A DNA stretch of 64,000 nt from Schoenoplectus triqueter (lineage: Eukaryota > Streptophyta > Magnoliopsida > Poales > Cyperaceae): the NCBI GenBank assembly GCA_964058805.1, contig CAXKVV010000206.1, positions 372,001 through 436,000 on the forward strand, read 5' to 3'. Below are positions 44,480 through 57,700 of the stretch, piece after piece (position 1 is the stretch's first letter; every line of letters begins with the position of its first letter). Both the position numbers and the translations under genes were made by a program. The notes under the pieces were generated by a model, which was given only the letters and a program-made list of their open reading frames with translations, was not told the DNA's origin and did not search any database.

Positions 44480-45535
44480 CATTTCTTATATTTTAAATTT
44501 GTTTAATAAGTAACCAAAACGTCAAACCTCGATGATTGGGTTTGAATTATTTTTATCTGTTGAAACATGAAAAATGGAGACACGGGTACGCGACGGAGGT
44601 ACAAAAATTCCATATTACAAGCAAAGTTATCATCTCGATTTTAAAATCAAATTATTTACAAAAATAGTAACTTTTTATAAGCAAATAAACAACGTGATAT
44701 AAGACTTCAAAGTTGAGTTGTTTGATCATGATGTGTTGCTAAAAAAACTTATTATCAATCGTTTCACATTATAAATTGTCAGAGAATCGATACTGAATTA
44801 AAAAAAACTAAATTTAAACGAATTACGTTATCTTGCTAAATCTTATACATCTATATGGCGGAAAACAGTCACAAGTCGGAAAAAGAGAAATAAAAAATGG
44901 AAATAAAGGAACGGATTTGCAACGGCCATAATCGCAAACTCTATAATTCAAAAAATTGAAGTTACAAGTAGTAATGAAATGAGAAGTGCCGCGATAGACC
45001 ACGGGCCACAGCCACACCCGCCAAAAACGCACACTTGTCTTTTATTGTACAAGATGTAACACTGCATCAAGGCCATGTATTCGAGGGCGGAGTCAAACGT
45101 TCGATCAGAAAGTAAAAAATATTTTTTTTCGGGGAGAATACAATTTAAAAACTTTAAATTTTCTTTTATATAAACATTTTTATTATGCTATTAGATAAGA
45201 GTTCAATCAATAATTTCTTTATTAAAAGACAACAAATCAACCGATTTATAGTCAAAAAAATATTTAGACATATAACTATACAGTAAAAAAAGAAAGGAGT
45301 TCATGAAAGCAAAAGAATGAAACGATATAAGCTTTACAGATTTGCAATTCTAAAATATGCTTTTATTTTTTATTATAGTACTTTCTAGTGTTGTTTTGTT
45401 TAAAGATATTTTCAGCATAGGTTAATTGAATTTTATGAGACTTTTATCATGTATCTGCTTAACATGTAATTTTAATTTCAATTTTAATTTTGTTAGTAAT
45501 ATAAATTTGCCTAACGGCTCTTCTTAAAAAAAGAG
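44480..45535. other. Non-coding stretch
   Basis: No credible gene is seen. Short frames here have no recognisable domains. Confidence 0.5.
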
Positions 45536-45538
45536 TGT

Positions 45539-46658
45539 CACTACAACATATCCTGGATTTAATAACGGTTTTTAAAATTCTCTAACAACGGTTCTCCAAC
45601 CGTTATTAAAGGAGTGTTAGAAAAAGTATAAATAACCGTTATTAAAATCATTTTTAGAAGACATTTAACAACGATTCTTAACTAATAACCGTTGTTAAAG
45701 GGTACCTTAGCAACAGTTATTTAAAAAAATATTTAGCAACGGTTTTTAACTAATAACCATTGCTAAAGGGTCCTTTAGCAACGATGATCCTTTAGCAACA
45801 GTTATTAGTTAAAAACCGTTGCTAAAGATTTTTTTAATTTTTTTTAATTTAACTTTCTTTAAAAAGTGCGAGTCAAATTGATATTGAATCGTATTGATTA
45901 ACAGTAAATAATGAATATGAAATCATATTGATTAGATAAGAACAAATATTATTATATATTATTCATTCAATAATTAATATGAAAGAAATATAATTATTCA
46001 TCAAATACAAATATTTACTCAAAAAATACATACATTTTACTCATACAATAATATAAAAACCTATATAATTTCTAAGAAAAAATAAAAAAAAAAACTTCAA
46101 ATGCATTTTTTAGCTTGAATATGAGATTTTTTGACCCTAAAAATGGCGGGATGGCATAAGTCGTTAATCCTATAGATCTCATTGTTAGCTTTACGTGGCC
46201 GTATAGAACGTTTCAATCGAAGTTTGCTATCAAAAGTTATGGCCGTTTGAAATTGAAATGATCAAATTTCTGTTTTTATTTCTTATGTCTTTCTTCTCTC
46301 TTCTTTCTCTTATGTCTATCTCTCATCTCTCTTTTTATATATGAAAACAGATAAAAAAGGTTGGTAATCCGTGAGATTTAAATTTTTAAATTTTTTATTT
46401 TTGAAATATTGGATTGGGATTAACGAACGGTGAGATGGGCAATCTGTTTAAAGATAGTATTTAACAACAGAAACCATTGCTAAATGGTTATGCTGCTTTT
46501 TGGGTTATGGAAGTCTATTTTAGCAACGTTTTTTTATTATAAACCGTTGTTAAAAAAATTATCAATATTACAATGATGATACTGAACCATTTAGTAATGG
46601 ATTTGATATATAATTGTTGTTAACTAAGTATTGTCTAAATTCATTTCTGTTTGTGGTG
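45539..46658. mobile_element. Non-autonomous CACTA element with exact 3-bp target duplication
   Basis: The left end is CACTACAACATATCC and the right end is the reverse complement of CACCACAAACAG. TGT stands on both sides (45536-45538, 46659-46661), the 3-bp duplication of CACTA elements. The left sub-terminal region (45560-45830) carries a dense array of aacaacggtttt / aaaaccgttgttaa words in both orientations, and a few more occur before the right end (about 46440-46620). These are expected transposase-binding repeats. No transposase is encoded in the 1120 bp. Confidence 0.85.
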
Positions 46659-46661
46659 TGT

Positions 46662-47143
46662 TCATGAGTGACGTGTGGGTTATAATAAAAGAAAATACTG
46701 AAGTTCAAGTACTTCACTGGTGTTCGCTTCCTGTTGTCTATTGTGTAAAAGGTCATTTGCTCTTAAGTGGTAATGTATTAATCGCACAAAATTTTCATTT
46801 ATAACTCAGAACTAATACGGGACAATACTTTAGTTCACAAATAAATTGTCTAACACACATATAGTTCACAAATTATATAAAATTTTCAAATAAAAATATT
46901 GCATACAGTATTTTCATCTTTATCGATGAAGTTATCGGCAAGCTTTGGAGAAGCACACATAACAATTTTTTTCCCTCTCTAATGTTTTCGAACTTCGGCT
47001 TTTTAAATCAAGATTTATGTTTTTCACATTAAACAAAACATAATTATTACGTATTATGTATGTACAGCTATACCGTTTTAGTGTAGAAATTTATGGAATA
47101 AACAAAAAAAGTTCAAACAAACAAGAGCCTTAAAAAAATCAAA
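46662..47143. other. Non-coding stretch
   Basis: No gene is seen between the CACTA element and the following hAT element. Confidence 0.5.
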
Positions 47144-47151
47144 CAAACAAG

Positions 47152-47773
47152 TAGGGTGTACAAGAAACATGTGAACCCGCTCAATCCGTTCAACTCATAA
47201 GACCGGACTTATTTTTATAAAGTTGAGATGTTATCGGGTTGAGGTACTGTTATAATTTTAATTAATATGTTATATTAAGTTGAATTATGAATTTGCTTTT
47301 AAAAACCTGACTATTTTGAATCCCACTGTATAATCATATGTCATATATAATTTTCATATATATATATATATATATAGAGTGAGGCTATGGTGCTTCGCGA
47401 AGCACAAAACCTCCCGTGCTTCGCGTCCGTATCTCGAATTTGAAAGTTCATACACCCGATCCAAACCGTTGAACATGATCTTCATATTAAACTATCTTTG
47501 GAGATCAAAATTTATATTTTTTTGAATTTTTTTGCTATTTTTTAGATGGGTACAAAATCGCTAGTTTTGGATGGTGCAGAAATCGTTAGATCAGCAAATT
47601 TTATACTCATTTAAAAAATAGCAAAAAAATTCAAAAAAATATAAAATTTGATCTCCAAAGATATTTCAATATGAAGATCATGTTCAACGGTTTGGATCGA
47701 GCGTATGAACTTTCAAATTCGAGATACGGATGCGAAGCACGGGAGGTTTTGTGCTTCGCGAAGCACCATAGCC

Positions 47774-47814
<41 letters not shown>

Positions 47815-48210
47815 GGTAACTAGTTAAATAATTATTTAAAGTTAGATCATTATCATGTAATTTTTCATATATTTTTATTTTTAAATGTTGAATGTTATAC
47901 ATCACTTTCTTTTTAGTATTAGTTTTTTTATTTATATTTTGTAAAACATAATAAATATTTATTTTTTAAATTTATTATCCATATTTAATGTGAATATCTT
48001 TTTTCATATTTCTAATTTTTTATTAATAAAGTATTTAATATTTAATATTAAGAAATATCAACCAGTTTAATTCATATAGTCCATAAAATTCATATATAAA
48101 ACATTATGTGGGTTGGATTGAATTATAGGTGGGTTAGAAAATAAATATTTTAAACCCGATATGACCGAATTTAGGTTAATATTTTTGATAAAAAAACAAG
48201 GACATCCCTA
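47152..48210. mobile_element. hAT element interrupted by a fold-back element
   Basis: The left end TAGGGTGTACAAG pairs with the reverse complement of the right end, TAGGGATGTCCTTG. Target duplications are CAAACAAG (47144-47151) and CAAAAAAG (48211-48218), 7/8. Interior words (aacccgctcaatccg, ggttggattgaattataggtgggtt) are typical of non-autonomous hAT repeats. A (TA)n tract inside it received the fold-back element at 47379-47777, so that insertion is the younger. Confidence 0.7.
47379..47777. mobile_element. Near-perfect fold-back element flanked by (TA)n
   Basis: The two arms of about 195 bp are almost exact reverse complements, beginning gtgaggctatggtgcttcg and ending cgaagcaccatagcctcac. 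Each carries the 16-base palindrome GTGCTTCGCGAAGCAC. The centre is about tagttttggatggtgcaga. (TA)n lies on both sides (about 47354-47376 and 47778-47808). There is no ORF. The high arm identity suggests the youngest copy of the family in this window. Confidence 0.9.
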
Positions 48211-48579
48211 CAAAAAAGAACCTCAATAACAAATAGGAGGCTGATAATAATCCCACAGTTTTATCCCCAAAGAATATCCCCATGTTGATTGGACGAATCA
48301 AATAAATAGTCGGCGACGTGATCGCTAGCGTCGTTTCCCTGAGGCGTTCATTAATCAAAGTATTCACTACGATGTTATATATATTCAGTCATCCACTATG
48401 CAAAATTTTAATATTTTTTTGAACTGCATGTTATTATAACGGCAGCTCTTATCATGACGAAAATTACAACTGCTTACATGAAGGCATGAAGCGTCCTTTA
48501 GTTATTTGAAAGTCAATACTTAGTATGACTCTAGTACTATTTAAATCAAATGTACAACTTATTTAATAGAACATCTCCA

Positions 48580-49330
48580 TTGACTATTAAATATTATTTA
48601 CATTAATTGTCTAATTTATAACATATAATAAAATAATTATTTATATTAATAGCAAAGTATGACTCTGGCAATATTAATACCAATTGGTCGAATTATTTAT
48701 ATGTAATAGCATAGTTATTTATATTAAGTGAAAAACTTATTATTGTAACCACATTTTTCTGCATTATATTGTTATGATATACATTTACCGACTATTTGTA
48801 CCAATTAGTCAAATTATTTACATGTATCATCATAATTATTTATATTAATGACAAGATAATATTAATATAACTATATTTTATTGATTATATTGTCATGGTT
48901 TATATACATGTCAGCTATTTATACCAACTAGTCAAATTATTTATATTAATTAAAAAAATATTATAACTGCTTTGACATATTAGATTACTGTAGCAATTTA
49001 TAGTAATTACTATTTTTTTGCTCCCATACTATTTATATCAAATGGCTAAATTATTTAGATGTAATAAGATAATTATTTATATTTTCTATAGCAATACATT
49101 ACTATAAATATCAATAGAGAAATTTTAGTGTTTGATATAATGCTTTCATACACTATTTATATCAATGATGATAGCTATTTATACAAAAGATCTTACTCTA
49201 ATTTTTATGAGCATTTTACAATTGTAGGTGATTTATTTATACTAGTTGTACTAGTTATTAAAATCACCATTATAACTTTTTTAGATACTCAGTTCATGGC
49301 GATAAATCATTAAACTATTTATATATGTCA
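48580..49330. repeat. Diverged tandem array, AT-rich, period about 115-130 bp
   Basis: The phrase accaattRgtcRaattatttaYatgtaat...ataRttatttatatta recurs near 48680, 48808, 48922 and 49036 with the intervening text also loosely alike. It resembles old satellite-like DNA. No gene is seen. Confidence 0.5.
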
Positions 49331-50810
49331 ACAACTTTATTTATATTGATCAAACTTGTTAGTTACTATTAAAGAAGTTAATATATTTCATTAATTGTGT
49401 GTGGCACCCTGATCTAAAGTAGTTTTTTATGCATATAAATTATTAATATTTATAATTGTGAGTATATTTATTTAAATAAATTTATTCTTCAATTAATTGT
49501 ATGTCTATATGAAGGGAACTATGTATTCTAAATCTATTTATAGTAATGAAATTTCTTATTTATATAAATCAATCTACTTATCAATAGATCGGTCATTGTG
49601 AAAACTTAAAGAAAACAATAAAATTTTAGTAATCCACAATTATGAAAAAGAAAATAATGATATATGTTATTGTGTAAATTTATCACCATGCTAAGCAAAG
49701 GAATATAAAATCTTATTTGAGAATTCAACAAACAGTTATTCTTTTTTACAATTTCATTGAAATCACATCCCTTGTCAAGAGACGTTCGTTGTCTTATTTT
49801 ACTCCAATTATATTAAAAATAAACTTAAATATAATTACTATGCAATTGAACTTAAAAATAATGTCTCTATGACATCTTCAAAATTCAATTAGGAATATCA
49901 AACTTCCATGGTGTTTCTCAAACGCAAATTGATTACATGTAGAGATTCATCAATCTATTATTTGCGATCAAGAAAAAGAAAAAAATATTTTAAATTAAGA
50001 AATGTATTGAATTGCAAGACCAAAACTAAATGGAAAAGATTTTAAATAAAGAAAGTAAAGTATGATTCGGTTCAAGGAAAATGCTTTCATCATAATCATC
50101 TCTTCAACTCCAGTAAAAAAATGGTTTATCCATCCCAAATTCTATTCACGTCAAGTATGGAAGCCCATCAAAATGAACACTCCCGTGAATCGCTGGGCAA
50201 AGAGAAAATAAATGCACTCCAATGAATGAGCGGATAACTATGAAATGAAAGAGATAATTGTATTTGAATACTCAATACTATTTTTGAAAATAAAATGAAA
50301 GAGCATCTATATTTAAATTTTAAAATGTTTGACTGTAATGGAAGGGTGTCTTCTATGATGTTGATTAAAAGGGGAAAAAATTGTCAAATCATTGTCTAAA
50401 AATGGAAAGAGCGACATGGGGATATTTTTTAGGGATGATGCTATGGGGACAATAATATTATTCCTAACAAATAATCCAGTGTCTATATAAAATCAAGTCC
50501 ATTAAAAACAATTATAGGTTCCTTTTTATATCTATATTTTTTTTTGCAAAACTTAAGATTCTAATTATTTTTCTTAGATATCAACATTCTTTTTATATTA
50601 TTTTATATTTATAACTATTTTCAAATATTCCTTCCTTATTACAAATTTGCAGAGTTTTAACCTTATTATATTCTCAAATTAAAAACTTATAACTGTATTA
50701 ATCACACGGCTAATATTCACAAACATATTATACATGTTCCATGTAAATCTGAAATGATATTTGACAGAAAAATAATAATATAAATAATATAAATTGTAAT
50801 ATCATGAGTA
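49331..50810. other. AT-rich non-coding stretch
   Basis: No gene, RNA or defined repeat is seen. Short frames have no recognisable content. Confidence 0.5.
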
Positions 50811-50818
50811 GTGGTACC

Positions 50819-51857
50819 TAGTGATTTGCTGGCGGGTACCACGGGTACGGGCCGGGTACACCCGCGGCGGGCGGCGGGTAGGGCGGGCACGGCGGGTAGA
50901 CGGGTACGACGGGCACGGGTAGACGGGTTTTTTTTCCAAAACTGTACCCTACCCGTCTCATACCCGTGCCCGTTGCGGGTACACGGGTACCACGGGTACG
51001 GATACAGGGGTAGTCGGGCATGGATACGGATACAGGGGTAGTCGGACACGGGTAGACAGGTACGGGATTTTTTTTTTGCTGTTTTTGTTTTACAAATATA
51101 TTTTTTATTTTGCAATGTCGTAAAATCTGATTAATATCATTTCGGCTAAGTACAAATCTAAACGTTCATTTTAAAAGAATAATATATTTTCTAAACGTTC
51201 ATTTTTTTCAATTATTTTAAAATAATAGATTAAATTAAAAAATAGATCAAAAATTTAAAATGAACGTTTAAAAATCAAATAATTTAAAATGTATGAGCCT
51301 TGTGAAGACTTTTTGGACTGCTCCAACTTTGTTTGTTTTCAATTTTTCTAATTTGAACTTTTTTGTTGCTTTCAATTTTTTTGTGCTTCCGTGTATATTC
51401 TAACTTCTAATTGCAAAAAATGGTATTTTAAATTATAAATGAATTTTGATAGGTACATTACATTGTGTACATTTTTTTACTGACATAGTATTATTTCCAA
51501 AATTTTACATTTTTATTTGTGATTACTGTTCAGATCCAGGAAAGTATACTGTCTTCTCATATGTCAATTCTTTTCCTTTATAACGGGAGTTGGCAACCTT
51601 TTTATTATTTGGATTGAATATATACAACTATTACTGTTCGGCATTACGGGCTGGGTACGCGGGTGCAGGTACGAGCGACGGACGGCCGTACATGGGCCCT
51701 TCTACAACGGTTTTTTTTTTCAAAAAAAATGTGACCGGCCCTTCGCAAATCCGTACCCGTTTATCCGCCTATACCCGGGCACGGGTACGGGTACCGCGGG
51801 TACCAGACACGGGTACACAGATACAGATTATACCCGGCGGCTTTTAGCAAACCCCTA
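50819..51857. mobile_element. hAT element with GC-rich acgggtac arms, exact 8-bp target duplication
   Basis: The left end TAGTGATTTGCTGGCGGGTA pairs with the reverse complement of the right end, TAGGGGTTTGCTAAAAGCC. GTGGTACC is duplicated exactly at 50811-50818 and 51858-51865. Both sub-terminal zones (50830-51060 and 51645-51835) are packed with cgggtacgggta words and are much richer in GC than the AT-rich centre. No transposase is encoded. Frames in the GC-rich arms are by-products of the repeats. Confidence 0.85.
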
Positions 51858-51865
51858 GTGGTACC

Positions 51866-54052
51866 CACTATACGATGCATGAAAATCAGTTTTTTTTTAA
51901 CTGTAAGTTTTATTGTTGCATTATGATTATTAGTGAATTTATAGAGATCATTATTTGTCATTAAATCACGATGTTTGTGATTAAATGTATATATTATTCT
52001 CATAGAAATAAAAAGTTTATAGTCTGTTTCCGTATTGATAGATCCGACTTTCACAAGTATATTATATACGCACATGACCCGTTACGTGTAAGGATATATA
52101 ATCTTACTGCATAATTAAACAAAAGACTGATTTTTCTTTTCTTTTGAACTGCAATGCAAAAGACGGATTCAAAAAATGAGAAAGAGACGAGTGGGGCGCA
52201 CAAGCGTCAAGACTCGAGCGTGTTTACTGGGACCAAACACGCTGACACGTAGTACATTTTACGCGCCGACTCTGTGCAAGTAACGCGGCGAGGAAACCGA
52301 CGTGTAGCGTCGTAGCGACAACAGCACTGGCCCATCGTGCCATACTTCCATTCGACTCTTCTTCTTTGAATCTTTTTAATATTTTTTATTAAGTAATAAT
52401 TTAACTGCTTCAAGCTTCGTGTGTGATTCTCTGTCGTTGTTTGATTCATTGTTGATTTATTGACATTAGATTACTGGAGAGATGTGGATGTGCAGTGGTG
52501 TGGATAGTTACATGTGGACTGTAAGCTGTGGGCCTGTGGCGTTCCATTTCTGTCTGCGCGAGAATTTTGCTTCTGTGTCCACTTTAAAAATGAAAATAAT
52601 GGCCATGGATTCTTTTACGGTTTTTGCCAGAAAAAAAAATAAGAAAACCTGAATTGAAGATGGAAGTGCAAGTTACCATTAGTTGATTATATTTTTCGGC
52701 CTTTTGAGATAATAAAAGTTGATGATAAAACATCTGAATTTTTTATTTTCATATTTTTATTTGATTTTTATTACCGTTTTAACTTACCGTCTTTGAATGA
52801 ATCGGTCAAAACTCAAAATGAAGTCAAATTGCCAGATTAGGCCAAATATATTTTTAGAATCAAATACACCTATCTAATATCATATAATATATTAATTCAG
52901 GATTGTTATCATTATTATTGTTTTGCTAGTACATTATTTGAGTATTGATGGATTAATATAATTGTTAGATTTATTTTATATTGAAAAATTACTCGTTTGT
53001 TTGGAATTCACATAATAAATATCTTGATAAAAATACACTATACACACATTGTGTGATGCATAAAATCAAACTTAATAATTCAAAAGAACACCTCTCATAT
53101 TTTCTATTATACAATTTGTTAAAGAAAGATGTTCACACATTTTCTTTTCCAAAATGCTCTTGTAATGGCTCCTCTAGTAAGAACTAAATACATTGTATAT
53201 CTTTGAAATTATTTGAGCTGAATAAATTATCTTACAAAAGATATAAAAAAATATCTCTTGTAATTTCTAGCTAACTATTTTTCATATCATTTTATAATTA
53301 TTTTTCCAGTTATTATCTAAATATCATCTAGCTTATCGAATTACATATGTTAGAAAAGTGCAAATCAACAAGTATCAAGAGAAGATGTGGAAGCAAATAC
53401 AGAATTTTTCTTTCTATGAGTTAAATAATCATTTTTCATGCTTATGAATTTGCCCTTTTCTAAACAGGTATTTTATAACCTAAATGGAACAAGAAAAAAG
53501 TATCAAGAAAGCAAATCCTCGTTATCTACAAAAACTGCTAAAATGAGATGATAATTGGAAATAAAAACAACGAAGATTATCAAAGAATATTTTCAAATTT
53601 CCTCGGGTCACAAATGTAAAAAAAAAGATATATTGGTTGAGAGTTTAGTGAAATATGGACAATTTTTTTATTGAGAAAAAAAACATCTTCATTATTCATG
53701 GTTTAAAATTAGAAAACCATGCAGTATTTATTTCGATCTATTTAATTAATCGTTAAGCAGGTGGCAGTGCAACTAATACAATTCCAGTATAACGGAGGAT
53801 ATCTCTGCAAATGCTCCAGCCAATAACTAACAGGTAAGCTTAACAGTTCGTTGGTTCCCAAATTGCACCGCGTGCAGCCTTTTATTATTATTATTATTAT
53901 TTTTGAGGAGAGCCTTCTCACGTCTCAGTTCCCAGACGCCAGCTCGTGAGGCACGAGGCGGCGACGAGTTATTCACTTATTTGGTTGCTTCAACTCTCCA
54001 TTTCCTCTTCACTGGAGAAGAAAATTTCTCTTCCGATGAGAATCATACCGCG
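51866..54052. other. Intergenic DNA with a GC-rich patch near 52.2-52.6 kb
   Basis: No gene is seen. The patch at about 52160-52340 is CG-rich with acgtgtag/acacgctgacacgt words, which can look like promoter DNA, but no ORF follows. A (TTA)n tract lies near 53883-53900, before another GC-rich patch (53920-53970). Confidence 0.45.
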
Positions 54053-54060
54053 TATATAAT

Positions 54061-54568
54061 TAGAGTTGTGCAAAAGTATCAGTTTAATTGATTTTAAACC
54101 GAAACTTCAAACTTTGAATTATTTAGTTTGATTTTTCAGTTTAAAATTTTCGTTTTGGTTGAAAAATTTATTTAATTCGGTTTTTATTCTTTGGTTCGGT
54201 TTATGTTTTTCTAAATCAGATAAACCGAATAGTCCAAAATTTATCAAACAAATTCAATTTACTTTATATAAATAAGAATCATATCAAAAATAGTCAAAAT
54301 ATATTTATTTTCTATATGTTTATTTAGTTATCTATTTTATTTTCTAAGTTATTTATTTTTTCTATCAATTTTTTAACTATATTATTTTTCATTCCTTTTT
54401 AATTAATAAAATTTCGGTTTAACCGAATAAAATTTTGGTTTATTCAGATTTCAGTTTATTTAGTTAATATTTTTAAAATTTTAATTTGATCCTTACTTTG
54501 TTAAGCTGATTAAAATTTTAGATATATATATTTATTTCGATTTAAATCAAATCGCTTCGATACCCCAA
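54061..54568. mobile_element. Probable hAT-derived element with gttcggttt words
   Basis: The left end TAGAGTTGTGCAAAAGTATC and the right end (reverse complement TTGGGGTATCGAAGCGATTTG) are only partly complementary. They are flanked by TATATAAT (54053-54060) and CATATAAT (54569-54576), 7/8. The interior carries aattcggtttttattctttggttcgg-type words found in many non-autonomous plant repeats. Confidence 0.5.
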
Positions 54569-54576
54569 CATATAAT

Positions 54577-57460
54577 CAACGTAACTGTGAAACAAACCAA
54601 CTTTTTAAATTAGGAATCAGAGCAGCCCATGTCTCCAAGTTGATTTATGGTTGAAACAGATCAATCCTATTCGTAATCACTGGAGATAAAAAGATATGTA
54701 CACTTGAAGGACGGCTTGCCTGCGGACCTGCGCCCCATGTCCGGACAAACCTTTTTTTTATTTACAAATCGTTTTCTAAAGTTTTTAAATAAATATACAA
54801 ATTAAATGTTAAAAAAATTGCATCCACACGGTCTCACTCACTCTCACGCGTGTACTGTATGTATATACACTTCTCGCTCGGAAATATGATATGATTACGC
54901 CCGTTTATTGAATATTGCTTTGCTTGTACTTTGTTTTCCTTTCAGTTTCCCTGAATTCCTGCCCGGTGTTGTTTGACTGGGTCCTTCGTCCTGGGTCAGT
55001 CAAGCTTGTCCTGTAGAGGATTTTCTTAAATTATCTCAACTTATATTAAAATGCAACCAAATTTTATTGACAAACTTATAATATTTCCACTTTCACATTT
55101 TAATTGCAAAATAAAAATTATATTATGTCAATAATTATCCATGCTGCTTTTGAATTGTTTTACTGACTCAAGTAAATCTCCAATTGTTGTCTTATTAACG
55201 AAATATTCCTTCAAATTGTTTATTAAGTGAAATTGTATTCTATGGTATCTAATTCATTATTTAAAATTATAAATAAATTTTCTTTGTTTAATTATAATTC
55301 TAGTTGTTATCATAGGTTGATAAAATGATTTTGTTACTGTTTTATGAATACATTTTTGAAGAAAAAATAAAAATTCTATTTGCTTTCCTTTGCACTGTTT
55401 TTATGCAGTAATTTAGTAGCGTTGCTAATATTTCTATATATTGACCAATAAAAAGATCAAAATAAATAGTTTAGTCAGCTTGATCCGTTTAACTATGATT
55501 TTTATATTGTTCTTGAAGTTTTGTATTAATTTGGGTTAGCTATGTACTAATTAATATTAAATATACAATTTTTAAGATAAAATTTACACAAAAATATTAA
55601 TTGCTTAATCAATTTACTTGTGCTAGATCGGGTTGATCTGGTCGAGTTAGGGTAAAAAAATATTGATTCGAGTTAAACTGGGTTAATAAAAAATTATAAA
55701 ATAGTATTGATCTGTTATGAACTTTTTTCATGACACACTAATACTCCAAAATTTAAGTGATTCGTATGTCATCAATTAAACATATTTTTGTTTCTTAAAA
55801 AAAACTTATGCATAATATATCTCGTTTCTTCATACAACTTTATCAAAGGGGAATAAAGATGGAGGCCTCTTAATTAAAAAAAAAGTTTTTATGCGAAGCA
55901 TGTAATCTTGACATTCAGAGAAGACAATACAATCTCATTTATTTTTTCTATCCCCAGTTATATAAATAATATAGTTTATTAATTAACACAAATATATATT
56001 ATTTACTTATTTCCGACATTCGAACATTTAAGAAGATTAAAAGAACATATATTAAAGAAAACAAACATCGAAAATGAGCTGCTACGTGCAACTCGTGATG
56101 ACGCATTATAGAAACGCGTCCATGTCCGCCGCAAAGAATCGGTCCAAGTCCAACCGACCAACCCGTAGCCTACGGACATGGTCGTGCAGGCAAGGCATAT
56201 ATAAGATATCATATCCGACCCGGAATGGTCCAGACTCCAGAATCCAGAGTGTACAGCAACGGTAAAAGTAGCGTGAATATATCATCACTCTTCTTAGAAA
56301 TGCCCAGCCAATTTCCAATTTCCCCATGAGATGATGCGAGGGCGGCGGCTCCAGCTGGTCAAAACGTTCCTCTGAATGGACCCCACCCATCCCCCATTCC
56401 CTCCCACCCCTTCCCACTGGTTTCTCCCTGTGCCCGTTTCATGATGTTTTCTCATGAATCAACTCCCTCTAACATCACAGCCTGGCAATTTAGTTCATTT
56501 GAAACCTTTTTTCAACTCTCTTGAGCATGCTCGTAGGATAAATTTTCTCAAAAATATCTGTTAAGTATAAAAGTTTGAAAAAAAATAATTGAGTTTAATT
56601 AATTTCTTTTTCTAACTCTGTTGGAAATGTGAATATTAAGAGGACGTAAAGTCATCCCAATTCATTAAAATTACCATACCATTCACACACCAAATATGCT
56701 CTTAGGATTGTTCCTCGAATTCGTCCCTGAAAAATAATTATAAACCACATAGTTTGTAATATGAAATTTAAAAATATTTTCAATAAGAAGTTTTTTGAAG
56801 TACCAGGCAAATTTTTTTTATATTAAATGAAAATAAAACATAATTTTTTAAACACCAAAGTTGGGTCTAATAATAAGTATTATAATTAAATACATGATAA
56901 TTTATAAATGATAACAATCCTAAGAGATAGAGACTATAAATGAGCTTACATTTTAGATTATTTTAAGAGTTAATTTTATCTTGACATATTACGCTCTTAC
57001 ATTTTAAATGAGGAGATAGAAACTATAAATGAGCTAATTAAATCAAAGTAGATGCAGTGTTTAAAAAATTAATGATGCGGCGCAGATAAAAAATCTAAAA
57101 AATTATCATCATCATTATTATTAATATTATGTTATATATGTTATTACTTAAAAATGATAATGTGTTATCTAATTTTATTAAAATAATATTATACTTTTAT
57201 GTTATCTGTCTTCCTTTAAGATTGTTATTTATTATATATAACAGATGTTATATACATTTAACAACCAATTAAAAAATTAAACAAGAAAAGGTGCATCTCA
57301 TTTTACCTTTTTAGTAATACTTCTAAGAGTCAATTTTGGATATAAACAAATACATTATAAAAGAGAAACACAAAACATACGTTCAATGGATTTTTTTATT
57401 AACATATATTGATTAACTGATATACACCATATATCATAATATGATATGGATCCACTTGCA
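54577..57460. other. Intergenic stretch upstream of the ERF gene
   Basis: No gene is supported. A CG-rich segment at 56090-56420 includes a TATA-like gcatatataaga at about 56196-56207, but no ORF follows. It could be an orphan promoter or a repeat. The distal promoter of the ERF gene may lie in the last kilobase. Confidence 0.45.
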
Positions 57461-57538
57461 GTGCGTTGATCCCGTCAATATCATTTCCCATTTGCCTCTA
57501 CACCGAGTCCATCGAACTCATAAGCTCGACCATTGGCC

Positions 57539-57546
57539 TATATAAA
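57539..57546 (+). promoter_or_regulatory. TATA box of the ERF gene
   Basis: TATATAAA lies 155 bp before the ATG. It predicts a leader of roughly 125 nt that is rich in C/T (ctccctccctctcttc, cctcttctttttcc), a common feature of plant 5' leaders. An in-frame upstream ATG at 57533 precedes this box and is therefore unlikely to be transcribed. Confidence 0.65.
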
Positions 57547-57700
57547 CCGAGCGCCTCCCTCCCTCTCTTCAGCCAAATCAAGCTCACCTCTTCTTTTCTC
57601 AAAAAAAAAAGAAGCTCACCTCTTCTTTTTCCTGACACATCTCCCCAACCCATTCCTTCATCGATCTGAACCAACACCGCGCCAATTATTCAATTCAGTC

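Noticed and set aside
50717..51115. Arginine/proline-rich frames on both strands.
   Set aside because: They arise from the acgggtac repeats of a hAT element arm and have no domain.
56090..56270. A promoter-like region with a TATA sequence.
   Set aside because: No coding sequence or exon follows within reach on the plus strand, so it is only noted in the intergenic entry.
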